8,812 nucleotides of DNA, from contig WQXZ01000068.1 of the NCBI GenBank assembly GCA_009781525.1, forward strand, positions 1-8,812, in the 5' to 3' direction. This document shows positions 1 through 5,393 of this stretch, piece after piece (within the stretch, counting starts at the first letter, position 1; every line of letters begins with the position of its first letter). The notes under the pieces are model-generated. The model searched no databases. It saw only the letters and a program-made list of their open reading frames with translations, and was not told the DNA's origin. A program made the position numbers and the translations under genes. The DNA is from Coriobacteriia bacterium. Lineage in GTDB: Bacteria > Actinomycetota > Coriobacteriia > Coriobacteriales > UBA8131.

Positions 1-875
1 CGGTGAATAGCCAGGCGAGGTTGGTAGACGTTGAACTCGGCGTACCAGATCTCGTAGTCGTTCATCAGGGTGGATTCGTAGCGCATCATGTCGTAGGTGT
101 TGGCGTATATCATGGCTTGATATCCAGCGGCTTCGATATGTTCGCAAAATGCTCTGGCGTTGGCTGATCGCTCTGAGGTTGGTAGGTGGTTTGCGCGACC
201 GGCGCTGTCTGACACTGTCTCGAAGTCGTAGACGATCGGAAGATCGAGTTGCCTGTCGCCTAGAGTTCTCAGGACGAACTCGGCTTCTTCGATTGCTTCT
301 GCTTGGGTCAGAGATTGCGAGAAGAAGTAGACTCCGACCTTGATGCCTGCCTCGACGGCGGACTCGATGTATTCGTGATAGTAGGCATCGAGGATGATTT
401 TTCCGCTGATGTATCCGCGGGCGCCGATGCGGATGAAGGCGAAGTCGATGCCGTTTGCTCGCACGGCTTGCCAGTCTATCTCGCCCTGGTGTTCTGAGAC
501 GTCGATACCGACCAGCACCGTGGGTGATCCAGACGATTCGACAGTGACGGTGGGGTTGGCTCGAGTGAGGCTGCCTAGCTGGCTCGGGTCGATGTTAGGT
601 GCAGAATACTGGGCGAACTCTTGAGGTCCAAAAACTGGGTAACCCTGGTTTGATGATTTGCTGCCATTTGGTGCCGCGTTAATGATCGGTAGGCAGACAA
701 CGACGACCAGCTCGATTGCAATGATTATCAGGGGCAACCTGAGCCTTTTGAGCGCTTGCCTTGGTAGCCTGCTGCTGCTTGCGGTTAGCATGGGTGTGTC
801 TTTGAGATGCTGCTTCGCATGGTCTTTTGACTCTGTGCGTGCACTGGGCTCTTTTCTATCAGTATTGGGCACCAT
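1..875 (-). CDS. Membrane-anchored GH25 family lysozyme (N-terminal part)
   Basis: Reverse-strand reading gives 291 uninterrupted codons that leave the window at the left edge, so the C-terminus is missing. The predicted enzyme is a glycoside hydrolase family 25 muramidase cleaving the MurNAc-GlcNAc bond of peptidoglycan outside the membrane. Residues 1-47 are polar and basic near the end (RLPRQALKRLRLP). Residues 48-66 are a hydrophobic segment fitting an N-in anchor or uncleaved signal, followed by a linker of about 55 residues. The GH25 barrel begins at residue 122 with GIDVSEHQGEIDW, then GIDFAFIRIGARGY, GVYFFSQ, LPIVYDFE and YEIWYAEFN. By family comparison the catalytic acids are D125, D217 and E219, all present. 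The start ATG at 875 follows two in-frame stops. No strong ribosome binding site is visible, and Met29 (position 791) is an alternative. It is transcribed away from the mobile-element region. The family and strand are secure; the physiological role (remodelling or lysis) is not. Confidence 0.93.
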   Translation of the reverse strand, partial: MVPNTDRKEPSARTESKDHAKQHLKDTPMLTASSSRLPRQALKRLRLPLIIIAIELVVVVCLPIINAAPNGSKSSNQGYPVFGPQEFAQYSAPNIDPSQLGSLTRANPTVTVESSGSPTVLVGIDVSEHQGEIDWQAVRANGIDFAFIRIGARGYISGKIILDAYYHEYIESAVEAGIKVGVYFFSQSLTQAEAIEEAEFVLRTLGDRQLDLPIVYDFETVSDSAGRANHLPTSERSANARAFCEHIEAAGYQAMIYANTYDMMRYESTLMNDYEIWYAEFNVYQPRLAIH

Positions 876-902
876 GTGTCCGAGTTATTACTTTCTACTC
901 AA

Positions 903-930
903 GTGCCAAGGCCTTGTTGGGTTTTGGCAC
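903..930. promoter_or_regulatory. Inverted repeat in the leader of the lysozyme gene
   Basis: GTGCCAA (903-909) and TTGGCAC (924-930) form a perfect 7-bp inverted repeat with a 14-base loop. It lies 27 bases upstream of the lysozyme ATG on the minus strand. It could be an RNA hairpin in the leader or an operator. No T-run follows on either strand, so it is not a classical terminator. The rest of the gap (876-1124) shows no gene. It contains an AT-rich stretch at 1018-1029 (TATAAT on the plus strand, TAGTAT on the minus) without a convincing -35 partner. Confidence 0.25.
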
Positions 931-1124
931 TGCTGGCAAGCAGGGGCAGGGGTGGTGGCTGCGGCTGGTGCCAGGCGGGGGGCGTTAGCTGGCAACGATT
1001 CGCAGTTCCTCGACTACCCTATAATACTAGATGCCAAAAGGGGGCACAGAATAAGGCACCGAATGGTCAACCGTTGATCGTTCCGTTGATTGCCCACGGT
1101 AGTGCGTTGGCTGTGTCGCAATCT

Positions 1125-1275
1125 GTTCGCAGCAGATTTTTGCGTTTTAGTGTAAATATCGGGGGTGTATTGAAGCGAACAATGCCAGAATATGGTGGTT
1201 TTGGCTATTATATTGGCCATTCGAAGCTTTTAAAGGGACTATTCATGTACTAAACCGCAAAAAGCTGCTACGAAC
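1125..1275. mobile_element. MITE-like non-coding element, copy 1 (151 bp)
   Basis: The left end (1125-1151) begins GTTCGCAGCAG and the right end (1249-1275) reads ACTAAACCGC...CTACGAAC. The reverse complement of the right end matches the left end at 24 of 27 positions. The same terminal sequence bounds the element at 2708-2879. Copy 1 has a run of A after CGC in both ends, whereas both ends of copy 2 have AATTTTTT there, so each pair of ends is cognate. The interior of about 97 bp has no supported coding sequence. Small size, terminal inverted repeats and recurrence fit a miniature inverted-repeat transposable element mobilised by a transposase encoded elsewhere. No clear target-site duplication is visible: TCT precedes and TTC follows. 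Confidence 0.55.
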
Positions 1276-1281
1276 TTCATT

Positions 1282-1307
1282 ACTCTCTGTTAAACCACTA
1301 TTGACAT
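1282..1307 (+). repeat. Left terminal inverted repeat of the IS
   Basis: This 26-bp sequence begins ACTCTCTGTTAAACCACTAT and is the exact reverse complement of 2414-2439. It contains TTGACA at 1301-1306, a perfect -35 hexamer, but no -10 box lies at the right distance inside the element. Confidence 0.92.
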
Positions 1308-1316
1308 AAAACTATG

Positions 1317-1338
1317 GATGTCCCCTTTTTTGGACATC
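1317..1338 (+). promoter_or_regulatory. Leader hairpin and possible -10 region of the transposase
   Basis: GATGTCC (1317-1323) and GGACATC (1332-1338) form a perfect 7-bp stem around a C/T-rich loop just inside the left IS end. Further on, TATAAT (1358-1363) could be a -10 box for the transposase, but no good -35 lies 16-18 bases upstream of it. If RNA initiated outside the IS reads in, the stem could limit translation. Such protective hairpins are known in some insertion sequences; here the role is inference. Confidence 0.3.
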
Positions 1339-1403
1339 TAAAGGAAAGGCCTCTCCCTATAATTGGGTTGTCCACAAACCAATAAGAAAAGGAGAAGCCA
1401 TAT

Positions 1404-1541
1404 ATGAGATTTTACAGCAGTTTATCACCCAGCTAACCCATGATGAAAAAGTCAGTCTATTGGCTGCCCTGAGGGCAGCATTGGCAAAGGAGTTAGCAAA
1501 GGCTCCAATCAAGTCCTAATGCATGCCCTAGATGTGGAAGC
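1404..1541 (+). pseudogene. Displaced N-terminal part of the transposase (two frameshifts)
   Basis: AAAGGAG (1388-1394) precedes the ATG at 1404, an ideal start. That frame opens only a few codons and meets TAA at 1434. One base back, from about 1412, another frame runs as LQQFITQLTHDEKVSLLAAL and on to IKS, stopping at TAA 1517-1519. This is an amphipathic helical N-terminus of the kind expected before an IS1595-type zinc ribbon. The frame of the main transposase ORF then supplies NACPRCGS immediately before its ATG at 1542. Reconstructing one protein therefore needs a -1 shift at the T-run 1410-1413 and a +1 shift at TCC-TAA (1514-1519). The two cancel, as compensated indels would. Natural decay is the simplest reading; programmed frameshifting is the alternative. 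Confidence 0.6.
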
Positions 1542-2423
1542 ATGAGTTTCGTTAAGAAGGGGCACGGATCAAATGATACCCAGCGTTACTTGTGCAAGGA
1601 GTGTAACAAGACCTTCTCAAGCAAGACACACAGTCTGCTTGCCAACTCAAAGCTCGATGCTGAAACCTGGATGACTTTTGCGGAATGCATGGCGGACAGT
1701 CTGTCTTTACGTGAGAGTGCTTGGAGGTGTGGGGTTTCCCTTTATACCTCATGGTTCATGAGAATGCGAGTTTGCGAGGTGATGAGGCACTGCAAGCAAC
1801 CTGCAAGAAAGGGAACCTTTCACGTAGATGACACGCTGGTCAGGGACAGTTTGTCGGGCAATCACGAGCAAGCGTGGTTTCAGATGCCCAGAAAAGCCTA
1901 CCGTAACGGGCAAGACGGCGCTCAGTCACGGAGAGGGCGCAGTAAAGCGCATATAGTAGTCGAGTGCGGAATCAACGAGTATGGGGACTGCTTTTGCGAA
2001 GTCATCGACAGAGGCGCACCGGGAGCTGGAAACCTAGCTATGAGCTTAGCGCGAAATATTCCTGAAGGGTCAACTGTTATAAGCGACGGTCAGCCTTCCT
2101 ATGAATTTGCAGCCCAAGGGTTTAAGCATATAGTCATTAACCCAAAAGACCCAGTCACAGGCAACATCAACATGGTCAACGCACTCCATTCGAGACTCAA
2201 GGCGTTCTTGCGATCATTTAATGGCATATCCACAAGAAGGTTGCAGCGTTACCTTGATTGGTTTTGCTATAGAGAACAGTTTAAGAGCAGCGATATGGAT
2301 AGACGAGAGTTACTGTTTGGCCATGAGGTGGGCGGGAGATACCTTTTGACCAGAGCTCTTACGCATCTCGAAATCTCTGACTTAGTGGTCTACTGGGTGA
2401 GGAAAGCCCAAGAATGTCAATAG
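1542..2423 (+). CDS. IS1595-like DDE-type transposase (N-terminus split off)
   Basis: The open frame encodes 293 residues of a transposase that would cut and join the ends of the surrounding IS. The start of a zinc ribbon, CPRCGS, lies in frame just before this ATG. The second knuckle, CKEC, is at residues 18-21, so the real protein begins upstream and this ATG is only the first one in the frame. A helix-turn-helix-like stretch (SLSLRESAWRCGVSLYTSW) lies near 53-71. The RNase H-like core shows FHVDDT with D96 as the likely first catalytic acid, and TVISDG with D182 as the second. INMVNALHSRLKAF around 209-222 occupies the third position, where N213 replaces an acidic residue; DDN-type variants are, as I recall, known in this family. 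The C-terminal helices end in the right terminal repeat. The family assignment is from motifs; ISXO2-like is an equivalent description. Confidence 0.82.
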   Translation: MSFVKKGHGSNDTQRYLCKECNKTFSSKTHSLLANSKLDAETWMTFAECMADSLSLRESAWRCGVSLYTSWFMRMRVCEVMRHCKQPARKGTFHVDDTLVRDSLSGNHEQAWFQMPRKAYRNGQDGAQSRRGRSKAHIVVECGINEYGDCFCEVIDRGAPGAGNLAMSLARNIPEGSTVISDGQPSYEFAAQGFKHIVINPKDPVTGNINMVNALHSRLKAFLRSFNGISTRRLQRYLDWFCYREQFKSSDMDRRELLFGHEVGGRYLLTRALTHLEISDLVVYWVRKAQECQ

Positions 2424-2439
2424 TGGTTTAACAGAGAGT
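2414..2439 (-). repeat. Right terminal inverted repeat of the IS
   Basis: This is the exact reverse complement of the left repeat at 1282-1307, with 26 of 26 matches. The last four codons and stop of the transposase (2412-2423) overlap its inner part. Perfect identity of both ends suggests that the element was mobilised recently or is still recognised in trans. Confidence 0.92.
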
Positions 2440-2707
2440 CTTGCGAACCCACGTAAGTATCAGTCGAGAAAAATGCCTATCAAGTTTAGGCAGTCGTTTC
2501 TTTGCTTTATTAGAGAAGACTACGCTGTACATCAACAAAGACCTAGCCCACGCTCGACTCCATTTAATGTAAAGGTTTCCGAGTTTGCTTCGTACTCAGT
2601 TTTCGCTTGCTCATTATCTCGTATTAGGGTGATGCTGAATCATGGGGCAATCAACCTTCTGGTTTCAAGTAATTACCACCTTATCTTGCCGGGTCTGCGC
2701 AATGTTG
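2440..2707. other. Intergenic remnant between IS and second MITE-like element
   Basis: I see no supported gene in these 268 bp. An 80-codon plus-strand open frame (2473-2715) has no recognisable domain and no good ribosome binding site, and it ends inside the terminal repeat of the next element. CGAAC near 2444 recalls the outer end of the MITE-like repeats (CTRCGAAC), but the match is too short to call a further copy. Confidence 0.4.
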
Positions 2708-2879
2708 GTTCGTAGCAAAAAATTGCGGTTTAGTACATTAGTTGTATGCAAAACAACAAGAAATAGTGTGTGAGAAGCCAAAAACTCGCATCAGTGTCCG
2801 TAATACGGTACACAACCTTGCTAAAAGCAGTGATATTCAAGTCAAATCATGTACTAAACCGCAATTTTTTGCTGCGAAC
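2708..2879. mobile_element. MITE-like non-coding element, copy 2 (172 bp)
   Basis: The ends are 31-bp inverted repeats, 2708-2738 (begins GTTCGTAGCAAAAAATTGCG) and 2849-2879, differing at one position. They are homologous to the ends of the element at 1125-1275. The 110-bp interior is AT-rich, unlike copy 1 in sequence, and has no supported ORF. It contains a bulged hairpin near 2796-2813 (TGTCCGT, AAT, ACGGTACA). TTG directly precedes and directly follows the element, which may be a 3-bp target duplication or chance. A non-autonomous transposon is the best reading. A long-range RNA hairpin element, or the paired ends of a deleted IS, are alternatives. Confidence 0.62.
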
Positions 2880-2954
2880 TTGCGGATGAACAGTGTAGCT
2901 GCACCTTGAGGTGCGATGGAAGTGCGAGGCTGCTAGCGGCGGTTGATTGCCAGG

Positions 2955-3147
2955 CCAGGTTGCAGCGGGCGGCTAGCGTGCAGCCAGCGGCAGTTTGCAG
3001 CATGCAGCCAGCGGCAGGTTGCAGCGTGCAGCCAGCGGCAGGTTGCAGCGGGCGGACAACGGGCGGCGAGCAGCGGCCAGCGGCGAGCAGCGGCGAGCGG
3101 GCGGCCAGCAAGCGGCGAGCAGCGGACAGCGGGCAGGCGACCGCTGC
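2955..3147. repeat. GC-rich tandem and quasi-tandem repeat array upstream of mscL
   Basis: Three consecutive 24-bp units occupy 2976-2999, 3000-3023 and 3024-3047, each close to GCGTGCAGCCAGCGGCAGGT followed by TGCA, with one or two substitutions. A partial unit precedes them. They grade into degenerate copies of about 10 bp of GCGAGCAGCG and GCGGGCGG up to about 3147. The block is visibly far richer in G+C than its surroundings. Because 24 is a multiple of three, several frames stay open by chance; none has a ribosome binding site or recognisable protein. The remainder of the gap (2880-2954 and 3148-3308) holds small stems only: GCACC-TTGA-GGTGC at 2901-2914 and ACCAA-GACCT-TTGGT at 3169-3183. 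Confidence 0.8.
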
Positions 3148-3308
3148 AGAGGCTAGCAGGTAGCAGTAACCAAGACCTTTGGTCGCGCATGTGTTCATTA
3201 ACCTTCGCTAATCATCTATCATTACTGCAACGCTTCTAAAGCAACTTCTCGCGCTATGGGTATAAGCATTCATATGGACATTGCTGTTAGACCACAAGGG
3301 GGTACAAA

Positions 3309-3743
3309 ATGAAGATTTTTACTGAGTTTAAGAAGTTTATTGCTAAAGGCAATGTGATTGAGCTGGCTGTTGCTGTTGTTATGGGTTCTGCCTTTAACGC
3401 GATTGTGTCGTCGATTGTCAATGACCTGATAACACCGCTGCTTTCAGTATTCAGTGGTGGCATCGACTTCAGTACGCTGATGATTTCAATAGGATCCGGC
3501 CCAGATGCTGCCCAATTGACATACGGTAACCTGATTGCTGCTGTGATCCACTTTCTGATTGTGTCCTGCGTAGCCTTTTTGGCTATCAAAGCCTATAACA
3601 GGTTTACAAACAAGAAGGAAGAGGAAGCAAAGAAGCCGCTGAAGTGTAAGTACTGCGATTCGGTTATAACAGAAAAGGCCGTGCGTTGCCCCAGTTGCAC
3701 TTCGATACTCGATGAGTCGGCAGTACCAGAAGCAGTACGCTGA
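3309..3743 (+). CDS. mscL: Large-conductance mechanosensitive channel MscL with C-terminal zinc ribbon
   Basis: This 144-residue protein is a homo-oligomeric membrane channel that opens under membrane tension and releases solutes during hypo-osmotic shock. The N-terminal amphipathic helix (MKIFTEFKKFIAKGN) leads into TM1 at about 16-45, with the family signature NVIELAVAVVMGSAFNAIVS and the conserved NDLITP. A periplasmic loop of about 46-72 precedes TM2 at about 73-95. A charged stretch KKEEEAKK follows. The cytoplasmic tail carries C113-X2-C116, ten residues, then C127-X2-C130, a zinc-ribbon pattern absent from the textbook E. coli protein. AAGGGGG (3296-3302) lies 6 bases before the ATG, fixing the start. 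The gene stands alone between two GC-rich repeat arrays, with a possible TATAAG -10 near 3260. The channel identity is very secure; metal binding by the tail is inferred. Confidence 0.96.
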   Translation: MKIFTEFKKFIAKGNVIELAVAVVMGSAFNAIVSSIVNDLITPLLSVFSGGIDFSTLMISIGSGPDAAQLTYGNLIAAVIHFLIVSCVAFLAIKAYNRFTNKKEEEAKKPLKCKYCDSVITEKAVRCPSCTSILDESAVPEAVR

Positions 3744-3756
3744 GAATCCCGGTTAA

Positions 3757-3908
3757 GCAGCGACCTTGGTGGCGACATTGGTAGTAGCCACAGCTTGCAA
3801 CCACAGCGACCTTCGCGCCAGCTACGGCCTGCAACCACAGCGCCTTGGTAGCAGCCGCAGCCTGCAACCACAGCGACCTTTGCGCCAGCAACGGTCTGCA
3901 ACCACAGC
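3757..3908. repeat. Array of about 34-bp interspersed repeats between mscL and hflX
   Basis: The 12-mer TGCAACCACAGC occurs exactly four times, at 3796, 3830, 3863 and 3897, giving periods of 34, 33 and 34. The units alternate. Those at 3796-3829 and 3863-3896 differ at only 3 of 34 positions (both contain GCGCCAGC). The unit at 3830-3862 instead has CCTTGGTAGCAGCC, and a degenerate relative of that unit precedes 3796. The higher-order period is thus about 67 bp. The variable parts resemble each other, so this is not a CRISPR array. Open frames on the minus strand through it are repeat artefacts. No terminator for mscL is recognisable here. Confidence 0.8.
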
Positions 3909-3942
3909 AACATAATAGAGACTTCATGGCGCTAGTCAGCGC

Positions 3943-3985
3943 CTGACACGGCCAAAAGCCGAGAGCATAATAGTTGCGCTATAAT
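3943..3985 (+). promoter_or_regulatory. Candidate promoter of the hflX-kinase-fha cluster
   Basis: CTGACA (3943-3948) and CATAAT (3966-3971) are separated by 17 bases and resemble a vegetative sigma-70/SigA-type promoter. A perfect TATAAT at 3980-3985 is nearer the gene but lacks a good -35. A perfect stem GGCGCT-AGTC-AGCGCC (3928-3943) abuts the -35 and could be an operator, or just a hairpin. Downstream, GGAGA (3998-4002) sits 6 bases before the hflX GTG. Confidence 0.42.
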
Positions 3986-4008
3986 TTGTGTAGAAACGGA
4001 GAATAAAA

Positions 4009-5385
4009 GTGGCAAAAGAACCAATGTTCGTTACCGAACAAAAAATAGAAAAAGCCATTCTTGTTGGAGTCGATCGCGGTATTTCAGACTGGGAAATCGA
4101 TGAATCACTCGCTGAGCTGGGTCGCCTGGTCAGCACTGCTGGTGCTGACGTAGTCAGCGCTGTCAGCCAAAGAATGAAGTCACCGAACCCCCGCACCTTT
4201 ATAGGTAAGGGCAAGGTCGAAGAAGTGTTGGAACTAGCTCGCGCCCTTGAGGCGGATATAGTGGTTTTCGATGACGAGCTCTCACCTTCACAGCAGTCGA
4301 ATCTTGAACGAGAACTGGGCAAGGCTAAGTCAGACATCAAAGTAATCGACCGCACCGCCTTGATACTTGATATCTTTGCCCTGCACGCAACCACTCGTGA
4401 AGGTCGCCTTCAGGTTAGACTGGCACAGAACCAATACCTGCTACCAAGGCTGCGTGGCATGTGGGCACATCTTGCTGCAGGACGAATGGGCGGCGGTGTT
4501 GGATCACGCTTCGGCGAAGGCGAAAGCCAGCTTGAGGTTGACCGTCGTATGGTGCGAAACCGAATAAGTTCAATTAGACAGGAGCTTAAAAAGCTCCAGG
4601 CTGACCGCGCTACTCAGCGCGCGGCCAGGCTAGACTCAGGAATTTTTAAGATTGCGATTGCTGGCTATACCAATGCTGGTAAATCAACTTTGCTCAACTA
4701 CCTGACCGACGCTGATGTTCTTGCCTATGACCAGCTGTTTGCTACCCTTGACTCAACCACTCGTCGACTGAGCCTACCCGATGGTGGGGATGCTACCTTG
4801 ACCGACACGGTTGGTTTTATCCAGAAACTTCCCACTACATTGGTAGAAGCCTTTCGTTCGACACTTGATGAGATCACGCAGGCAGACTTGGTGCTGCACA
4901 TTGTGGATGCTTCGAGCGAGCAACGGGTTGAGCAGATGCGAGCTGTACAGGAGGTGCTGGAGCAGATTGATGCTCATCAGATTCCGCAGATCATCGTTTT
5001 CAACAAAATCGACCTGCTTGATGAGGTTGTCTGTGCAGCACTGGCGCGAGCGAACCCTGGATCGCAGTTGGTTTCTGCAGTTACCGGTGAAGGTATGGAA
5101 GGCCTGCTGGAGCACATACAGACCGCGGCAAATGCATCAAGCAAACTGATGGAAGTTTTGCTGCCATTTGATCGAGGGCAGCTGGTGAATCTAGCGCACC
5201 AACGTACCACGGTTGTCAGTCAGCGCTATCTGGAGACTGGAACCTGGATGCAGATCAGGGTGCCGCTGTTATTGGTGGCTCAGTTCGATCCATATCTGGT
5301 CAGCGACAGCCTGGCGCCTGACACCGAACGCGACCTCGAGCCTGACACCGAGCTCGACCTCGAGCTTGACGAAAGCGACTGCTGA
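4009..5385 (+). CDS. hflX: Ribosome-associated GTPase HflX
   Basis: The 458-residue product is a cytoplasmic GTPase of the OBG-HflX class. Members bind the 50S subunit and split or rescue stalled ribosomes, notably under stress. The N-terminal HflX domain (about 15-140) shows NPRTFIGKGKV at 60-70 and the conserved stretch from DRTALILDIF to LAQ, followed by YLLPRLRGMW. A glycine-rich linker (GRMGGGVGSRFGEGE) and helical segment lead to the G domain: GYTNAGKST (219-227, P-loop), LFATLDSTTR (switch I), DTVGF (266-270), NKID (332-335) and SAV (356-358). Every GTP motif is intact. The start is GTG, supported by GGAGA 6 bases upstream. The extreme C-terminus (437-458) is an acidic tail made by a 24-bp DNA duplication. 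The kinase gene begins 8 bp downstream, so the genes are probably co-transcribed. Confidence 0.96.
   Translation: MAKEPMFVTEQKIEKAILVGVDRGISDWEIDESLAELGRLVSTAGADVVSAVSQRMKSPNPRTFIGKGKVEEVLELARALEADIVVFDDELSPSQQSNLERELGKAKSDIKVIDRTALILDIFALHATTREGRLQVRLAQNQYLLPRLRGMWAHLAAGRMGGGVGSRFGEGESQLEVDRRMVRNRISSIRQELKKLQADRATQRAARLDSGIFKIAIAGYTNAGKSTLLNYLTDADVLAYDQLFATLDSTTRRLSLPDGGDATLTDTVGFIQKLPTTLVEAFRSTLDEITQADLVLHIVDASSEQRVEQMRAVQEVLEQIDAHQIPQIIVFNKIDLLDEVVCAALARANPGSQLVSAVTGEGMEGLLEHIQTAANASSKLMEVLLPFDRGQLVNLAHQRTTVVSQRYLETGTWMQIRVPLLLVAQFDPYLVSDSLAPDTERDLEPDTELDLELDESDC
5317..5364 (+). repeat. 24-bp tandem duplication encoding the acidic HflX tail
   Basis: Two adjacent 24-bp units (5317-5340 and 5341-5364) begin CCTGACACCGA and end CGACCTCGAG. 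They differ at only a few bases and are followed by a decayed partial copy. They encode PDTERDLE and PDTELDLE in frame, so the repeat lengthens the tail without breaking the gene. Confidence 0.85.
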
Positions 5386-5393
5386 GGCAAGCG

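Larger units (their letters stand above)
1282..2439 (+). mobile_element. IS1595-like insertion sequence (1158 bp)
   Basis: A single transposase gene is bounded by perfect 26-bp terminal inverted repeats (1282-1307 and 2414-2439). The total length suits a one-gene IS of this family. The IS1595 family normally makes 8-bp target duplications. The flanking octamers here, ACTTCATT on the left and CTTGCGAA on the right, do not match. So the insertion is old, one flank was rearranged, or my family call or boundary is wrong. The left edge is only 6 bp beyond the MITE-like element ending at 1275. The coding part begins with a displaced N-terminal fragment (see 1404-1541). Confidence 0.85.

Noticed and set aside
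1020..1025. TATAAT on the plus strand upstream of the mobile region
   Set aside because: No -35 at a suitable distance and no gene downstream to transcribe before the IS.
149..1253. Several overlapping plus-strand open frames (64-139 codons) at the left end
   Set aside because: Up to 875 they lie opposite a clear GH25 reading frame on the minus strand. The frame at 876-1253 has no domain or ribosome binding site and runs through the MITE-like element.
2473..2715. 80-codon plus-strand open frame after the IS
   Set aside because: No recognisable family, no good ribosome binding site, and it ends inside a terminal repeat of the next element.
1245..2738. A single larger transposon using the outward-facing repeats at 1249-1275 and 2708-2738 as its ends
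   Set aside because: The diagnostic bases show that each repeat matches the partner on its other side (1125-1151 and 2849-2879), so two small elements explain the data better.
3048..3147. Possible G-quadruplex or replication origin in the GC-rich block
   Set aside because: GGG runs are few and too far apart for a canonical quadruplex, and there are no DnaA boxes or origin genes nearby.
2854..3239. Four alanine/arginine/serine-rich open frames on both strands
   Set aside because: They are products of a GC-rich repeat whose 24-bp unit keeps several frames open at once. No start signal or protein family is visible.
3796..3908. Possible CRISPR array
   Set aside because: The conserved part is only 12 bp and the intervening sequences resemble each other in an alternating pattern. 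There are no unique spacers and no cas gene.
3593..3927. Two minus-strand open frames downstream of mscL
   Set aside because: They translate the 34-bp repeat array and the antisense of mscL, giving repetitive Val/Ala/Gly/Cys strings with no family resemblance.
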